DNA of 64,000 nt. Origin: a virus. The DNA lies in IMG/VR virus record IMGVR_UViG_3300032069_000001, positions 33,214 through 97,213 of that record, one strand, 5' to 3'. Below are positions 8,086 to 15,109 of this stretch, piece after piece. Made by a program: the position numbers and the translations under genes. Positions within the stretch are counted from its first letter, which is position 1. Every line of letters starts with the position of its first letter. A model generated the notes under the pieces. That model saw only the letters and a list, made by a program, of their open reading frames with translations. It did no database searches and was not told where the DNA came from.

Positions 8086-8369
8086 TTTTCCTCCTTTAAA
8101 ACACAGGGCAGGATAGTGAGAGATTTGTCTTTGGCAAAGACAGATATAGTAGAATTTTCCTGCTCAAATTGAAGTGGAGCAACTTCAACCTTTAACTCCT
8201 GCCCTGTTTTGGTAAAACCTGAATAATTCCCGAATGTATAATAAACATTTATAATTCCGCTGATTACATTACCATAACAGTCATAATGCTTCCCGCATTT
8301 TGGACAGTAATATCCACCTGTATAAGCAATCAATTTTTCCCCACAAGAAAAACAATTTACTATAATCAT
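8082..8369 (-). CDS. Zinc-ribbon protein
   Basis: 95 residues from the ATG at 8369. The GAGGTGG ribosome site is contained in the last codons of the upstream frame. Two CxxC pairs (CFSCGEKL and CPKCGKHYDC) within the first 33 residues form a zinc ribbon. The rest is beta-rich (IINVYYTFGNYSGF) and ends in a charged tail. Likely binds nucleic acid or protein; the target is unknown. Confidence 0.75.
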   Translation of the reverse strand: MIIVNCFSCGEKLIAYTGGYYCPKCGKHYDCYGNVISGIINVYYTFGNYSGFTKTGQELKVEVAPLQFEQENSTISVFAKDKSLTILPCVLKEEK

Positions 8370-8370
8370 T

Positions 8371-9258
8371 TTAAGCCACCTCAAAACCTTTATAAAATCT
8401 ACAGAATAAATGACTGGAAGTGCTGATATTTACTGGGGTTCGGAGAAGCCTCCAGAAATGTAAAAATGAGGCGGATTTCCGATAGTCCCCACCCCCCAAC
8501 GAGCCGTTCCGCCGTAGTGTTCCGCCCGTTTTACGCAAGCCCCGCCCCGACCAGACCGACCCGAGCCTCTGAAAGCCCTGTTGCTGTATGACGTATTGAA
8601 GCCCTGCCCTGTTGACCCTTAAGCCCGCCGTATTATAGCAGTAATAAGCCCCATCAATAGCATCAGCCCGAGAAAAGCCCTGATAAAATAAGGACTTCTG
8701 AACGTCTCCGCCCGCCCGCTGTTGTTTTTCCCCTTGTTTTTCCTTGCTTATTCTTAAGAATTTCTTAAGAATATTAAGAATACTTAAGCCCCTATATAGC
8801 ATATTAAGAAGCCAGCACGCCCCGCTTTCACCTGTTGCCCATTGCCCACCGTTGCCCGTTTGCGACGCCCGCCCGCTATTATTAAGAATATTAAGAGCAC
8901 GCCCGCCCCTGTTGCCTGCTATTGTTTGAGCTGTTGCCGTTGCCGTTGTTGTTGCCTGCTGTTGCCTGTAATAAGCCCCGCCCGCTGTTGCTTGTTTGTT
9001 AGTGTTTGATATTCTTATTATTCTTAAGAGCACGCCGACCCCGCCCGCCCCTGCTTTAGACCCGCCCGCCCCGCTTTTAGCTGTTTTAATATTCTTAAGA
9101 AGCTTTAGGACGCCCGCCGTTGCTATTCTTAAGAAGCCCGCCCCTGTATTAAGACCCTTAAGAAGCCCCGCCAAGAGCCAAGAGCTACAAGAGCCAAGAG
9201 CTAAAAGCTTCCTTGTATTCTTTACCTTGTTATATTTGCCCGCTTGTTTTACTTTCAT
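8371..9258 (-). CDS. Doubtful low-complexity reading frame (295 codons)
   Basis: The frame is open for 295 codons. It starts with an ATG overlapping the previous stop and ends so that its last codons form the next gene's ribosome site, as real genes here do. However, the translation is full of Gly, Ala, Arg, Asn and Leu runs that come from repeated DNA words (GCGGGC, TTCTTAAGAA, CTATATAGCATATTA). Its C-terminus does not look like a folded protein. It could be a gene expanded by repeats, or non-coding repeat DNA that happens to stay open. I do not assign a function. Confidence 0.35.
   Translation of the reverse strand: MKVKQAGKYNKVKNTRKLLALGSCSSWLLAGLLKGLNTGAGFLRIATAGVLKLLKNIKTAKSGAGGSKAGAGGVGVLLRIIRISNTNKQATAGGAYYRQQQATTTATATAQTIAGNRGGRALNILNNSGRASQTGNGGQWATGESGACWLLNMLYRGLSILNILKKFLRISKEKQGEKQQRAGGDVQKSLFYQGFSRADAIDGAYYCYNTAGLRVNRAGLQYVIQQQGFQRLGSVWSGRGLRKTGGTLRRNGSLGGGDYRKSASFLHFWRLLRTPVNISTSSHLFCRFYKGFEVA
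9172..9203. repeat. Two-copy 16-bp tandem repeat
   Basis: CAAGAGCCAAGAGCTA occurs twice head to tail at 9172-9187 and 9188-9203. Each unit also contains an internal near-repeat (CAAGAGC/CAAGAGC). It lies inside the doubtful 295-codon frame. Confidence 0.8.
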
Positions 9259-10073
9259 ATTTGCCCCGCTTCTGTATTTGCCCCGCCGACGTTGCCCGCT
9301 TCTATTACATCATCAAGCGACAAGCCCGAGACGTTGCCCGCTTCATTATTGCCCGCCCCGCTTGCGACCGCTTTTTTTTCTTTTTGCCCGCCGTTGCCGT
9401 TGCCCGCTTCTGTATTGCTTGCGACGCTTGCGACCGCTTCAATTATATTTTCATTATTTATACCGAGCACGCCCCGCTTTCGCTTTATTGCTTCAATTAC
9501 TGCTTCTTTTAGATTTTTTTTCAATTCAGCTTTATTCCCTGATTGCATATTATTTATTATTGCAATTAAATTTATTGAACGCCCGCCCGAGCTTCCGACC
9601 CCGCCCGCCCCTGCTTCCGTATCTTTTCTTAATTCTTGTATTCCCTGATAATACTTGCTTAATAATGGAGTAGGTTTAATAAACCTTAATTCAGCTGTAT
9701 TATTAAGCTTGTCAAGTAATATCGTTTCAATTTTTTCTAAAATATTCTTTTGACCCGAGACCCTGCGGACTTTATCCGACAAGCCCGTTGTTAAAATAAA
9801 TTCATTTACTTTTTTAATAAATTCAGCTTGTTTTTTCCACTTTGCCAGAGTTTGCGGGGCAATATGCAGAGCTTTTGAAATATCAGAATTATTGTATTTG
9901 TCAAGAGACAAGAGAAAAGCAGATTGAAGCTTTTTAGTATTCCATTTGAAAATTTTTTCCGAGCCAGACGCCGACGCTTCTAAATAATTTTGACCTAATT
10001 CAAGAGCCGAGTTTATCCCCGCCCCTGTATCAGCGACTACGCCCGCCGTGTTTTCCGTTTTTGGTTTTACCAT
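9255..10073 (-). CDS. HTH protein, possible small terminase subunit, with Gly/Ala insertions
   Basis: 272 residues. Residues about 50-90 hold a helix-turn-helix (NNSDISKALHIAPQTLAKWK) followed by a long helix, as in many phage small terminase subunits that recognise packaging sites. The position upstream of terL on the same strand supports this. Alternatively it is a transcriptional regulator, since it is the first gene behind the promoter at 10223-10251 and next to an inverted repeat. The N-terminus and the last third carry glycine/alanine-rich stretches (EAGAGGVGSSGG, EAGNGNGG, EAGNVGGANTEAG) encoded by GAAGCGGGCAA-type words. These look like repeat insertions into an otherwise normal protein. 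Confidence 0.6.
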   Translation of the reverse strand: MVKPKTENTAGVVADTGAGINSALELGQNYLEASASGSEKIFKWNTKKLQSAFLLSLDKYNNSDISKALHIAPQTLAKWKKQAEFIKKVNEFILTTGLSDKVRRVSGQKNILEKIETILLDKLNNTAELRFIKPTPLLSKYYQGIQELRKDTEAGAGGVGSSGGRSINLIAIINNMQSGNKAELKKNLKEAVIEAIKRKRGVLGINNENIIEAVASVASNTEAGNGNGGQKEKKAVASGAGNNEAGNVSGLSLDDVIEAGNVGGANTEAGQI

Positions 10074-10179
10074 AATAAATAAGCCCGCCCCTGTTTAAAT
10101 TATTTTTATTGTTTTGGTTTTTGGTTTTATTATGGTTTTGGTTTTGACCCCGAGACCGTGAAGCCCCGAGCACGCCCCG

Positions 10180-10200
10180 CTTGTCTATCCGATAGACAAG
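10180..10200. promoter_or_regulatory. 21-bp inverted repeat in leader of leftward operon
   Basis: CTTGTCTATC, one base, then GATAGACAAG: perfect 10-bp arms around a single C. It lies about 20 bases downstream of the leftward -10 box, a typical repressor operator position; as RNA it would be a hairpin in the leader. The core GTCTATC/GATAGAC pair recurs at 34424-34439. Confidence 0.6.
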
Positions 10201-10222
10201 CCCGAGCCGTTTAATATGTTTT

Positions 10223-10251
10223 ATTATACAGTATTTAATTGAGCTTGTCAA
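10223..10251 (-). promoter_or_regulatory. Consensus sigma70-type leftward promoter
   Basis: On the minus strand, TTGACA (10251-10246), a 17-base spacer and TATAAT (10228-10223). Both boxes match the consensus exactly. It should drive the HTH gene and possibly the whole left operon toward the terminase. The transcript would start near 10216, leaving a leader of about 140 bases with the inverted repeat at 10180-10200. Confidence 0.8.
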
Positions 10252-10513
10252 TAGTAAAACGCTTTATTTTATCTTATCTTATAAGAGATAATACGCCTGC
10301 TACCGTATAGCATTTAAGCAAGCGAAAACCCTTATAGTATATAGCGTTTTAAGCATATTCTTAATAGTTATTATTCTTAATTACTAATAACTAATAAGCT
10401 ATATAAATTAAGACGTTTTAAGCATATTAAGAATAAGCTATATACTATATAGCATATTACATTTTTAGCATATTAAGAAAATAAATTTATTTTTGAAAAA
10501 ATACGATTTACTA
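10252..10513. other. AT-rich divergent control region with iteron-like repeats
   Basis: No gene is seen here. A 15-base direct repeat, CGTTTTAAGCATATT, occurs at 10345-10359 and 10414-10428. Shorter AGCATATT copies follow at 10452 and 10468. A perfect inverted repeat, GCTATATA-C-TATATAGC, spans 10437-10453. The region lies between two divergent consensus promoters. It could hold operators, and its AT-richness with iterons would also suit a replication origin. Both readings are inference. Confidence 0.6.
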
Positions 10514-10541
10514 TTGACAATTAGGAAATAAGTGTTATAAT
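10514..10541 (+). promoter_or_regulatory. Consensus extended -10 rightward promoter
   Basis: TTGACA at 10514-10519, a 16-base spacer, and TATAAT at 10536-10541, preceded by TGT so that it is an extended -10. No other plus-strand promoter of this quality was seen up to 22 kb, so it probably drives the long rightward operon. The inverted repeat at 10437-10453 lies about 60 bases upstream of the -35. Confidence 0.82.
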
Positions 10542-10566
10542 ATATTATGAGAAGGGATAAGAAAAG

Positions 10567-10647
10567 ATGAGAAAAGAAAAAAAAGAAAATAAAAAAATCA
10601 AAGAGCCCGAGAAAATAAAAACAGCGGGCAAAGGAGCGGAAAAATGA
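10567..10647 (+). CDS. Possible 26-aa lysine-rich leader peptide
   Basis: The first sizeable frame after the rightward promoter: MRKEKKENKKIKEPEKIK and a KGAEK end. Its TGA overlaps the start of the AAA+ gene as ATGA, and its last codons contain that gene's AAAGGAGCG ribosome site, the same design as the next genes. A 7-codon frame (10547-10570) precedes it. Translation is not certain. If real, it may couple initiation of the operon. Confidence 0.4.
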   Translation: MRKEKKENKKIKEPEKIKTAGKGAEK

Positions 10648-11735
10648 AAACGGAAATAAAAGCAGTAGCCGACAAGTTTAAAGAATTGCAGGACATAAAC
10701 AAAGTAGCAAAGGCATTGAGCATACATATAAGCAATGCTTACAGACGTTTAGCCCAAGCCCGAGCATTAGGACTGCTTGACGATAAGAAGCCCGCCGACG
10801 CTTCCGAGCTTACCGACAATAACCCTATTACAAGCGAGGACGCCGTTTTTTATCCCGCCGATTTTATCCCGAAAACAGACGACCCCGATATTTTAAACTA
10901 TAAGCCCCGCCCCGAGTATAAAATTATGGTTGACGCTTTAGAGCACGGCGAAAATGTTATGTTGATAGGCGAAGCGGGCACGGGCAAAACAAGCGGAGTT
11001 AAATTTTACGCAAGCCAAGCGAAGCTTCCTTTTTTACATATCTCTTGTGATAATCTTTTAGAGTTTGGCGAGGTTTTAGGTTATCAAGGATTGAAAAACG
11101 GCAATACTCATTTTACGGAAGGGGCATTGATAAAGCTTGCTTGCGAAAATCCTGCAATAGTTTTATTTGATGAAATTACAATGATTGACGCAGGCAAAAA
11201 CGGACGCCTGAACGTGTTTGCAGAAAATAGGAAATTTTTTGTAAAAGAAGCGAACGGCGGGGCAGGGCGATATTACACGCTACACCCGAAAACAAAAATA
11301 GTATTTGCAGGCAACCCGCCGACAGCTTTATATGTAGGGGCGGGCAAGCTTAACATTGCTTTAATATCCCGAACACGTGTAATATGGACGCCGACCTTTA
11401 CGCCCGCCGAATTGAAAAGAATTTTTAACGGCGAGCCGAGAAGCGACGAGGTAATTAAATTTTACACGGAAGCAAAGGAAGCCATTGAAACGCAAAAATT
11501 AAGGACGACATTTTCAATAAGAGACGTTAAAAAAATATTTGACGCCTTAAAGCGAGGTTATAGCATTAAGGACGCCTTAACGACAAGCTACCTTAACGCC
11601 GTGAAAATGACCGCAGGGCAGGAAGTTTATGACAGCTTTTTAAAATTATCTTTAATGATATTTAAGCAAGCAGACGAAAAAAATAAAACGCCCGCAGACC
11701 CGAACGCAGAAGCGGACAAGGGAGCGACGAAATGA
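10644..11735 (+). CDS. MoxR-type AAA+ ATPase with N-terminal HTH
   Basis: 363 residues. Residues 1-45 resemble a winged helix (VAKALSIHISNAYRRLAQAR). The AAA+ core follows: Walker A at about 109-116 (GEAGTGKT), Walker B at 172-177 (IVLFDEIT), a sensor-like IVFAGNPP and an ISRTRVIW segment. MoxR ATPases remodel or activate partner proteins carrying von Willebrand A domains, and the very next gene encodes such a partner with a 4-base overlap. The HTH suggests a link to DNA or to gene control. It starts at an ATG with AAAGGAGCG. The C-terminus ends KGATK because the next ribosome site is embedded there. Confidence 0.85.
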   Translation: MKTEIKAVADKFKELQDINKVAKALSIHISNAYRRLAQARALGLLDDKKPADASELTDNNPITSEDAVFYPADFIPKTDDPDILNYKPRPEYKIMVDALEHGENVMLIGEAGTGKTSGVKFYASQAKLPFLHISCDNLLEFGEVLGYQGLKNGNTHFTEGALIKLACENPAIVLFDEITMIDAGKNGRLNVFAENRKFFVKEANGGAGRYYTLHPKTKIVFAGNPPTALYVGAGKLNIALISRTRVIWTPTFTPAELKRIFNGEPRSDEVIKFYTEAKEAIETQKLRTTFSIRDVKKIFDALKRGYSIKDALTTSYLNAVKMTAGQEVYDSFLKLSLMIFKQADEKNKTPADPNAEADKGATK

Positions 11736-13531
11736 AAAACAGAGACCTTGAAATTTTAGCCAGAGCATTAAGCAAAAATACTGGTATAAATATTTTTTTC
11801 AAAGGCGAGGGAGCTTACACGGACGGCAATAATATTTATTTACCCGAGAATATTAACCCCGATATTATTGAGCCCTTACTTGCGACGCTATTGCACGAAG
11901 CATACCACATTAAGCATACGCAGTTTACCATTGAAATACACCCCGAGACATTAAAATTTATTGCTAACGCATTAGAGGATATAAGAATTGACGCCCGAGC
12001 CATTGGCGATTATAACGGGGCACGTGATTTATACAAAAAACTAATTGACTACTACAGCCGAACATTGCACAGCCCCGAAGCCGTAGCAAAGGCAGACAAG
12101 GGAATTTTAGCCCTTAAGGATTTAATATTGAAAGGTTATGGAGCGGACTTTTACGACGCTTACAAGGCGACACGTCCCGACGTTTTAGAGCTTCACGCCA
12201 AGCACGCCGAGCTTTTTGACTACATCATTAAGAAAGTAAAAGAAGCAAAGAACACGGACGACCTTAAACAATACGCTTTAAAAATACACGACGTAATTTT
12301 TGGACATTTAAAAGAGCAAGCGGAAAAAGAAAAGCAGGAAGCTAAAGAACAGGCAAAGCAGGCGAGACAGGGAGCAGGACAAGCAGGCAAAGACGCCGAC
12401 GCCAAGCAGGACGCCGTAAACGAGCTTTACGAAAAAGCCGACGACGTTAAAAGGGAGCATAACAAAAAAGCGGGAGCGTATAAGCGAGCGAAAGACCCCG
12501 AGAAGCAAAAAGAGCTTGAAAAGGAAATGAACGAGCTTAAAAAAGATTTTGAACAAAAGAAAAAAGAGCTTGACAAGGCGAACAAAGAAAGAGACAACGC
12601 CCGAGAAAATGCACGCCGAGCCCAAAACAACGCCGACGAAAAAGAAAGGCGAGCCGATAATAATAATCTTGACAGGGAGCTTGATAATATTATTGACGAA
12701 ATAGCGGGAGCGGATATTGAGTATAAGAACGAAAAGGGGCAAAACGTGAAAGCGACGGCGGGCGACCTTGCGGGATACGGTTTAAACGGTTTAAATAACG
12801 GCGACCTTGTAGCCCCGCCAGACGCTAAATTATGGACGGAAATAAGCTTTAGCGTAAAAGAATTATTTTTACAATTCTTAAAAAATCACAAAGCACAGCC
12901 CCGAATACATCAGCAGGGAAAAATTAACGCTAAAAGAATACATCAATATTTTGACCTTGACCATTTATTTAAACAATACAAAAAAGACGCTATAAAGCCG
13001 ACCGAGCTAATTTTTGTTTTAGATAATAGCGGGAGTATGAAAGGCAATAATAAAAGAGAAACGACAATAAACGCATTTTTGGAGCTTCACAAAGCCATTG
13101 ACGAAGCAATTTACAACGGCGATATAAACGCCGATACGTTTAAATATTCTGTTATGCTTTTTGGACGTGAAGCGGAATATTTTAAAACATTTGACGAGGA
13201 ATTTAACGAAAATAACTTTAGGAAAAATTATACTTGCGAGGAAGGAAGCACGAACATTGAGCCCGCTATAAATTTAATTGAAAAAGACGAGCCAGACACG
13301 AACACAAAAAGAATTGTTATTATTTTAACCGACGGCGAATTACAATTTGATAATTATGAAAAGCTTTATAAAACTATTGACGACAGCCCCGCAAAGTATA
13401 TTTTAATTGGAATAATGCACAGCGGACACGACAGAGACGGCGACCTTGCGAAAAGGTTTGAAAGCTATAATATAAGAGATATTAAAGAGCTTGACGACGT
13501 ATTTTTAAAAGCTATTGAGGAAAACATTTAA
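11732..13531 (+). CDS. CobT-like protein: HEAYH motif plus von Willebrand A domain
   Basis: 599 residues, partner of the AAA+ ATPase. The N-terminal part has LLHEAYHIKHT (His55, Glu56, His59) and, 23 residues on, ALEDIRIDAR with Glu82, the spacing of a zincin-type metallopeptidase. The centre (about 190-320) is a charged coiled coil rich in Lys, Glu and Gln. The C-terminal VWA domain has the metal-dependent DNSGSM site at 431-436 and TDGE at 533-536. AAA/VWA pairs act like chelatases or chaperones in known systems (CobN-T-S, RavA-ViaA). The extra HExxH suggests a regulated protease or a degenerate one. The substrate is unknown. Confidence 0.85.
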   Translation: MKNRDLEILARALSKNTGINIFFKGEGAYTDGNNIYLPENINPDIIEPLLATLLHEAYHIKHTQFTIEIHPETLKFIANALEDIRIDARAIGDYNGARDLYKKLIDYYSRTLHSPEAVAKADKGILALKDLILKGYGADFYDAYKATRPDVLELHAKHAELFDYIIKKVKEAKNTDDLKQYALKIHDVIFGHLKEQAEKEKQEAKEQAKQARQGAGQAGKDADAKQDAVNELYEKADDVKREHNKKAGAYKRAKDPEKQKELEKEMNELKKDFEQKKKELDKANKERDNARENARRAQNNADEKERRADNNNLDRELDNIIDEIAGADIEYKNEKGQNVKATAGDLAGYGLNGLNNGDLVAPPDAKLWTEISFSVKELFLQFLKNHKAQPRIHQQGKINAKRIHQYFDLDHLFKQYKKDAIKPTELIFVLDNSGSMKGNNKRETTINAFLELHKAIDEAIYNGDINADTFKYSVMLFGREAEYFKTFDEEFNENNFRKNYTCEEGSTNIEPAINLIEKDEPDTNTKRIVIILTDGELQFDNYEKLYKTIDDSPAKYILIGIMHSGHDRDGDLAKRFESYNIRDIKELDDVFLKAIEENI

Positions 13532-13624
13532 CGGACAAAGCGGGGAGCACAGGGCGGGCACGGACGGACACAGCCCCCGCCCAAGCCCCGCAAAGCCCGC
13601 CAGAGCGGGCAAAGGAGCGAAAAA
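13532..13624. other. GC-spiked intergenic spacer
   Basis: A 93-base gap with no start codon in the plus direction. It is packed with GCGGGC, CCCGCC and GGACGGAC words like those of the 8.4-9.3 kb repeat region, and ends in the AAAGGAGCG ribosome site of the next gene. It is the longest gap between the AAA/VWA pair and the genes behind it. Confidence 0.5.
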
Positions 13625-14101
13625 ATGAGCAATCTAACAGAGCAAGCCAAAAGATTTACGGAAAAGAAAAGCATTAACGCCTTAATTGGCGGGAGCTTGA
13701 CCGTAAAAGAAGCGGACACGGACACCGAGACCGCAAGCAAGCCCGAGACAGCAGGCAAGGGAGCGAGCCGATACTTTAGGTACGCCCGCAAAGACGAGCC
13801 CGCACAGGACACAGCGGAAACCAGCAGAGGCGACGACAGCGAGATAAAAGGCACGGCGAAAAATAAGAATATTAAGAAAAATAAGAACGCCGAGCCCGAT
13901 TTTAGTAATGTTGACCCGATATTTTTTGTTGAGCCGTTTAATAAGTGTTGTTTTTGCGACGAACGAGACCCGAGAAATTTAACAGCAGTAATAAGCGAAC
14001 TTGCGAGCTACTGCGATAAACATTGGGAAAGCCGTTATTTAATTAAGCAAGGTTTGCTTTTAACAACGGGCAAGCCCGAGACAAAGGGAGCGACGAAATG
14101 A
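13625..14101 (+). CDS. Protein with C-terminal cysteine cluster
   Basis: 158 residues. The first 100 are low-complexity, acidic and alanine/lysine-rich (EADTDTETASKPETAGKG), then comes a lysine-rich run. The C-terminal 60 residues look folded and carry CCFCDERDP and YCDKHW, a probable zinc site. It ends KGATK with the ribosome site for the next gene. No family is recognised. Confidence 0.7.
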   Translation: MSNLTEQAKRFTEKKSINALIGGSLTVKEADTDTETASKPETAGKGASRYFRYARKDEPAQDTAETSRGDDSEIKGTAKNKNIKKNKNAEPDFSNVDPIFFVEPFNKCCFCDERDPRNLTAVISELASYCDKHWESRYLIKQGLLLTTGKPETKGATK

Positions 14102-14283
14102 AAACAGCGACGGCAGGACATAAGCCGAGCATTTACGCCGAGAAGCCAGACGGCGAGCTTTACGGACTTTTGACAAAGTATTTTAACGAAGCCCGAGAAA
14201 AGCCGAGCCGTGTTTTTTATTACTTAAAGCAATGTTATTTAATAGAGCGGGAATTTAAAGCCCGCAAGGGAGCGAGAAAATGA
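14098..14283 (+). CDS. Small protein, 61 aa
   Basis: MKTATAGHKPSIYAEKPDGE, mostly helical after residue 20 (LLTKYFNEAREKPSRVFYYL). ATGA overlaps join it to both neighbours, and it ends KGARK. No family is recognised. Confidence 0.65.
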   Translation: MKTATAGHKPSIYAEKPDGELYGLLTKYFNEAREKPSRVFYYLKQCYLIEREFKARKGARK

Positions 14284-14417
14284 CCTTTTCACTTTTAGCA
14301 TTACTTACAGCGATTTTAATTGCAATAGGTTTGCTTAAATGCACGGACGCCGAAACCGTAAAAGCCGACGAGCCAAGACACCAAGAGACCGACGAAAACC
14401 CGTTAAAACGAATTTAA
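14280..14417 (+). CDS. Small membrane protein (45 aa)
   Basis: The ATG at 14280 overlaps the previous stop as ATGA, and AAGGGAGCG is correctly placed. The product has one N-terminal hydrophobic helix (MTFSLLALLTAILIAIGLLK), a cysteine right after it, then a short acidic tail (ADEPRHQETDENPL). It could be a membrane anchor or a lipoprotein-like peptide; the LKC context is only weakly like a lipobox. Confidence 0.6.
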   Translation: MTFSLLALLTAILIAIGLLKCTDAETVKADEPRHQETDENPLKRI

Positions 14418-14458
14418 GAAAGGTTTTTAAGCCGAGAAAACGGCAAAGGAGCGATAAA

Positions 14459-14908
14459 ATGAAAAACGAAGCGAAAGACGAGAAGCTTAAAAAGTATAAC
14501 GACCCGCTTGTTTACAGTAGCACAGAATTATTTGAAGCTATTGACACGATACCGATACCGCACCCATATTGCATAACGCCCCGCCATATTGCAACGGCGA
14601 GCGATAAGCACAGCGGAATTTTAGACGCCGACGCCATAAGAGACGCCGAGAAAACTAACAAAGCCGTTTGTGATATTTGCAAGCATATAAATAAAAAAGA
14701 CCCGAGTAAACCGATTTTATCTTATGACGAGCACGGGCAAGCTTTACTTTTAGCAGTTAAAAGCGACAAAGAGCTTAAAGACATACCCGAGTTAAAAGAT
14801 TATTTGCTTGAAATTAAGCCCTTACTTATTACCGATAATTTTCAGGGCATAGCATTTAAACAGATTAAGCCCGCCGAAGCCGAAGCGAGCAAGGGAGCGG
14901 AAAAATGA
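14459..14908 (+). CDS. Hypothetical protein, 149 aa
   Basis: Start at the ATG 14459 (MKNEAKDEKLKKYNDPLVY), which has AAAGGAGCG before it. A longer frame from 14339 would run through the small membrane gene and has an arginine-rich, implausible start. Around residue 36-80 it has HPYCITPRHI and VCDICKHI, so a Cys/His metal site is possible. The end is KGAEK. No family is recognised. Confidence 0.7.
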   Translation: MKNEAKDEKLKKYNDPLVYSSTELFEAIDTIPIPHPYCITPRHIATASDKHSGILDADAIRDAEKTNKAVCDICKHINKKDPSKPILSYDEHGQALLLAVKSDKELKDIPELKDYLLEIKPLLITDNFQGIAFKQIKPAEAEASKGAEK

Positions 14909-15108
14909 AAAAAGATATTTTAGAGCTTAATAAACTGATAGCAGACCTAAAAATTGAGCTTTACCATTTATTATTAGTAAAAGCGGAAAAAACAAAAAAC
15001 AATCTTACGAATAACGAAATTGATATTGCTTTTAAATTGGCGGGCGATAAAGATATTCAAAATCTTTTAAAAGCAAAAATGCAAGCCAAAAAAAAGGGAG
15101 CTGATTAA
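14905..15108 (+). CDS. Small helical protein, 67 aa
   Basis: MKKDILELNKLIADLKIELY starts a long amphipathic helix, then a second helix with basic residues (LLKAKMQAKKKGAD). Probably a small dimeric coiled-coil protein. It overlaps the previous gene by 4 bases and lies directly in front of ruvB. No family is recognised. Confidence 0.65.
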   Translation: MKKDILELNKLIADLKIELYHLLLVKAEKTKNNLTNNEIDIAFKLAGDKDIQNLLKAKMQAKKKGAD

Positions 15109-15109
15109 A

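Larger units (their letters stand above)
8371..9260. repeat. Dispersed short-word repeat region
   Basis: Over about 0.9 kb, two kinds of word alternate: GC-only words of the form GCCCGCC(CC), and AT words such as CTTAAGAATATTAAG. A perfect 15-base copy of CTATATAGCATATTA at 8792-8806 recurs in the control region at 10445-10459. The density of words is far above that in the neighbouring genes. Confidence 0.65.

Noticed and set aside
8996-9673. 225-codon plus-strand frame
   Set aside because: Leucine/proline-rich mirror of the repeat words and of the HTH gene; no ribosome site and non-protein-like composition.
8371-10250. CRISPR array
   Set aside because: Repeat words are short, irregularly spaced and not separated by unique spacers of constant length; no cas adaptation genes.
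10030-10251. 73-codon minus-strand frame upstream of the HTH gene
   Set aside because: Its start lies at the -35 box of the consensus leftward promoter, so it cannot be on that transcript; it is low-complexity (Asn/Lys runs) and spans the inverted repeat.
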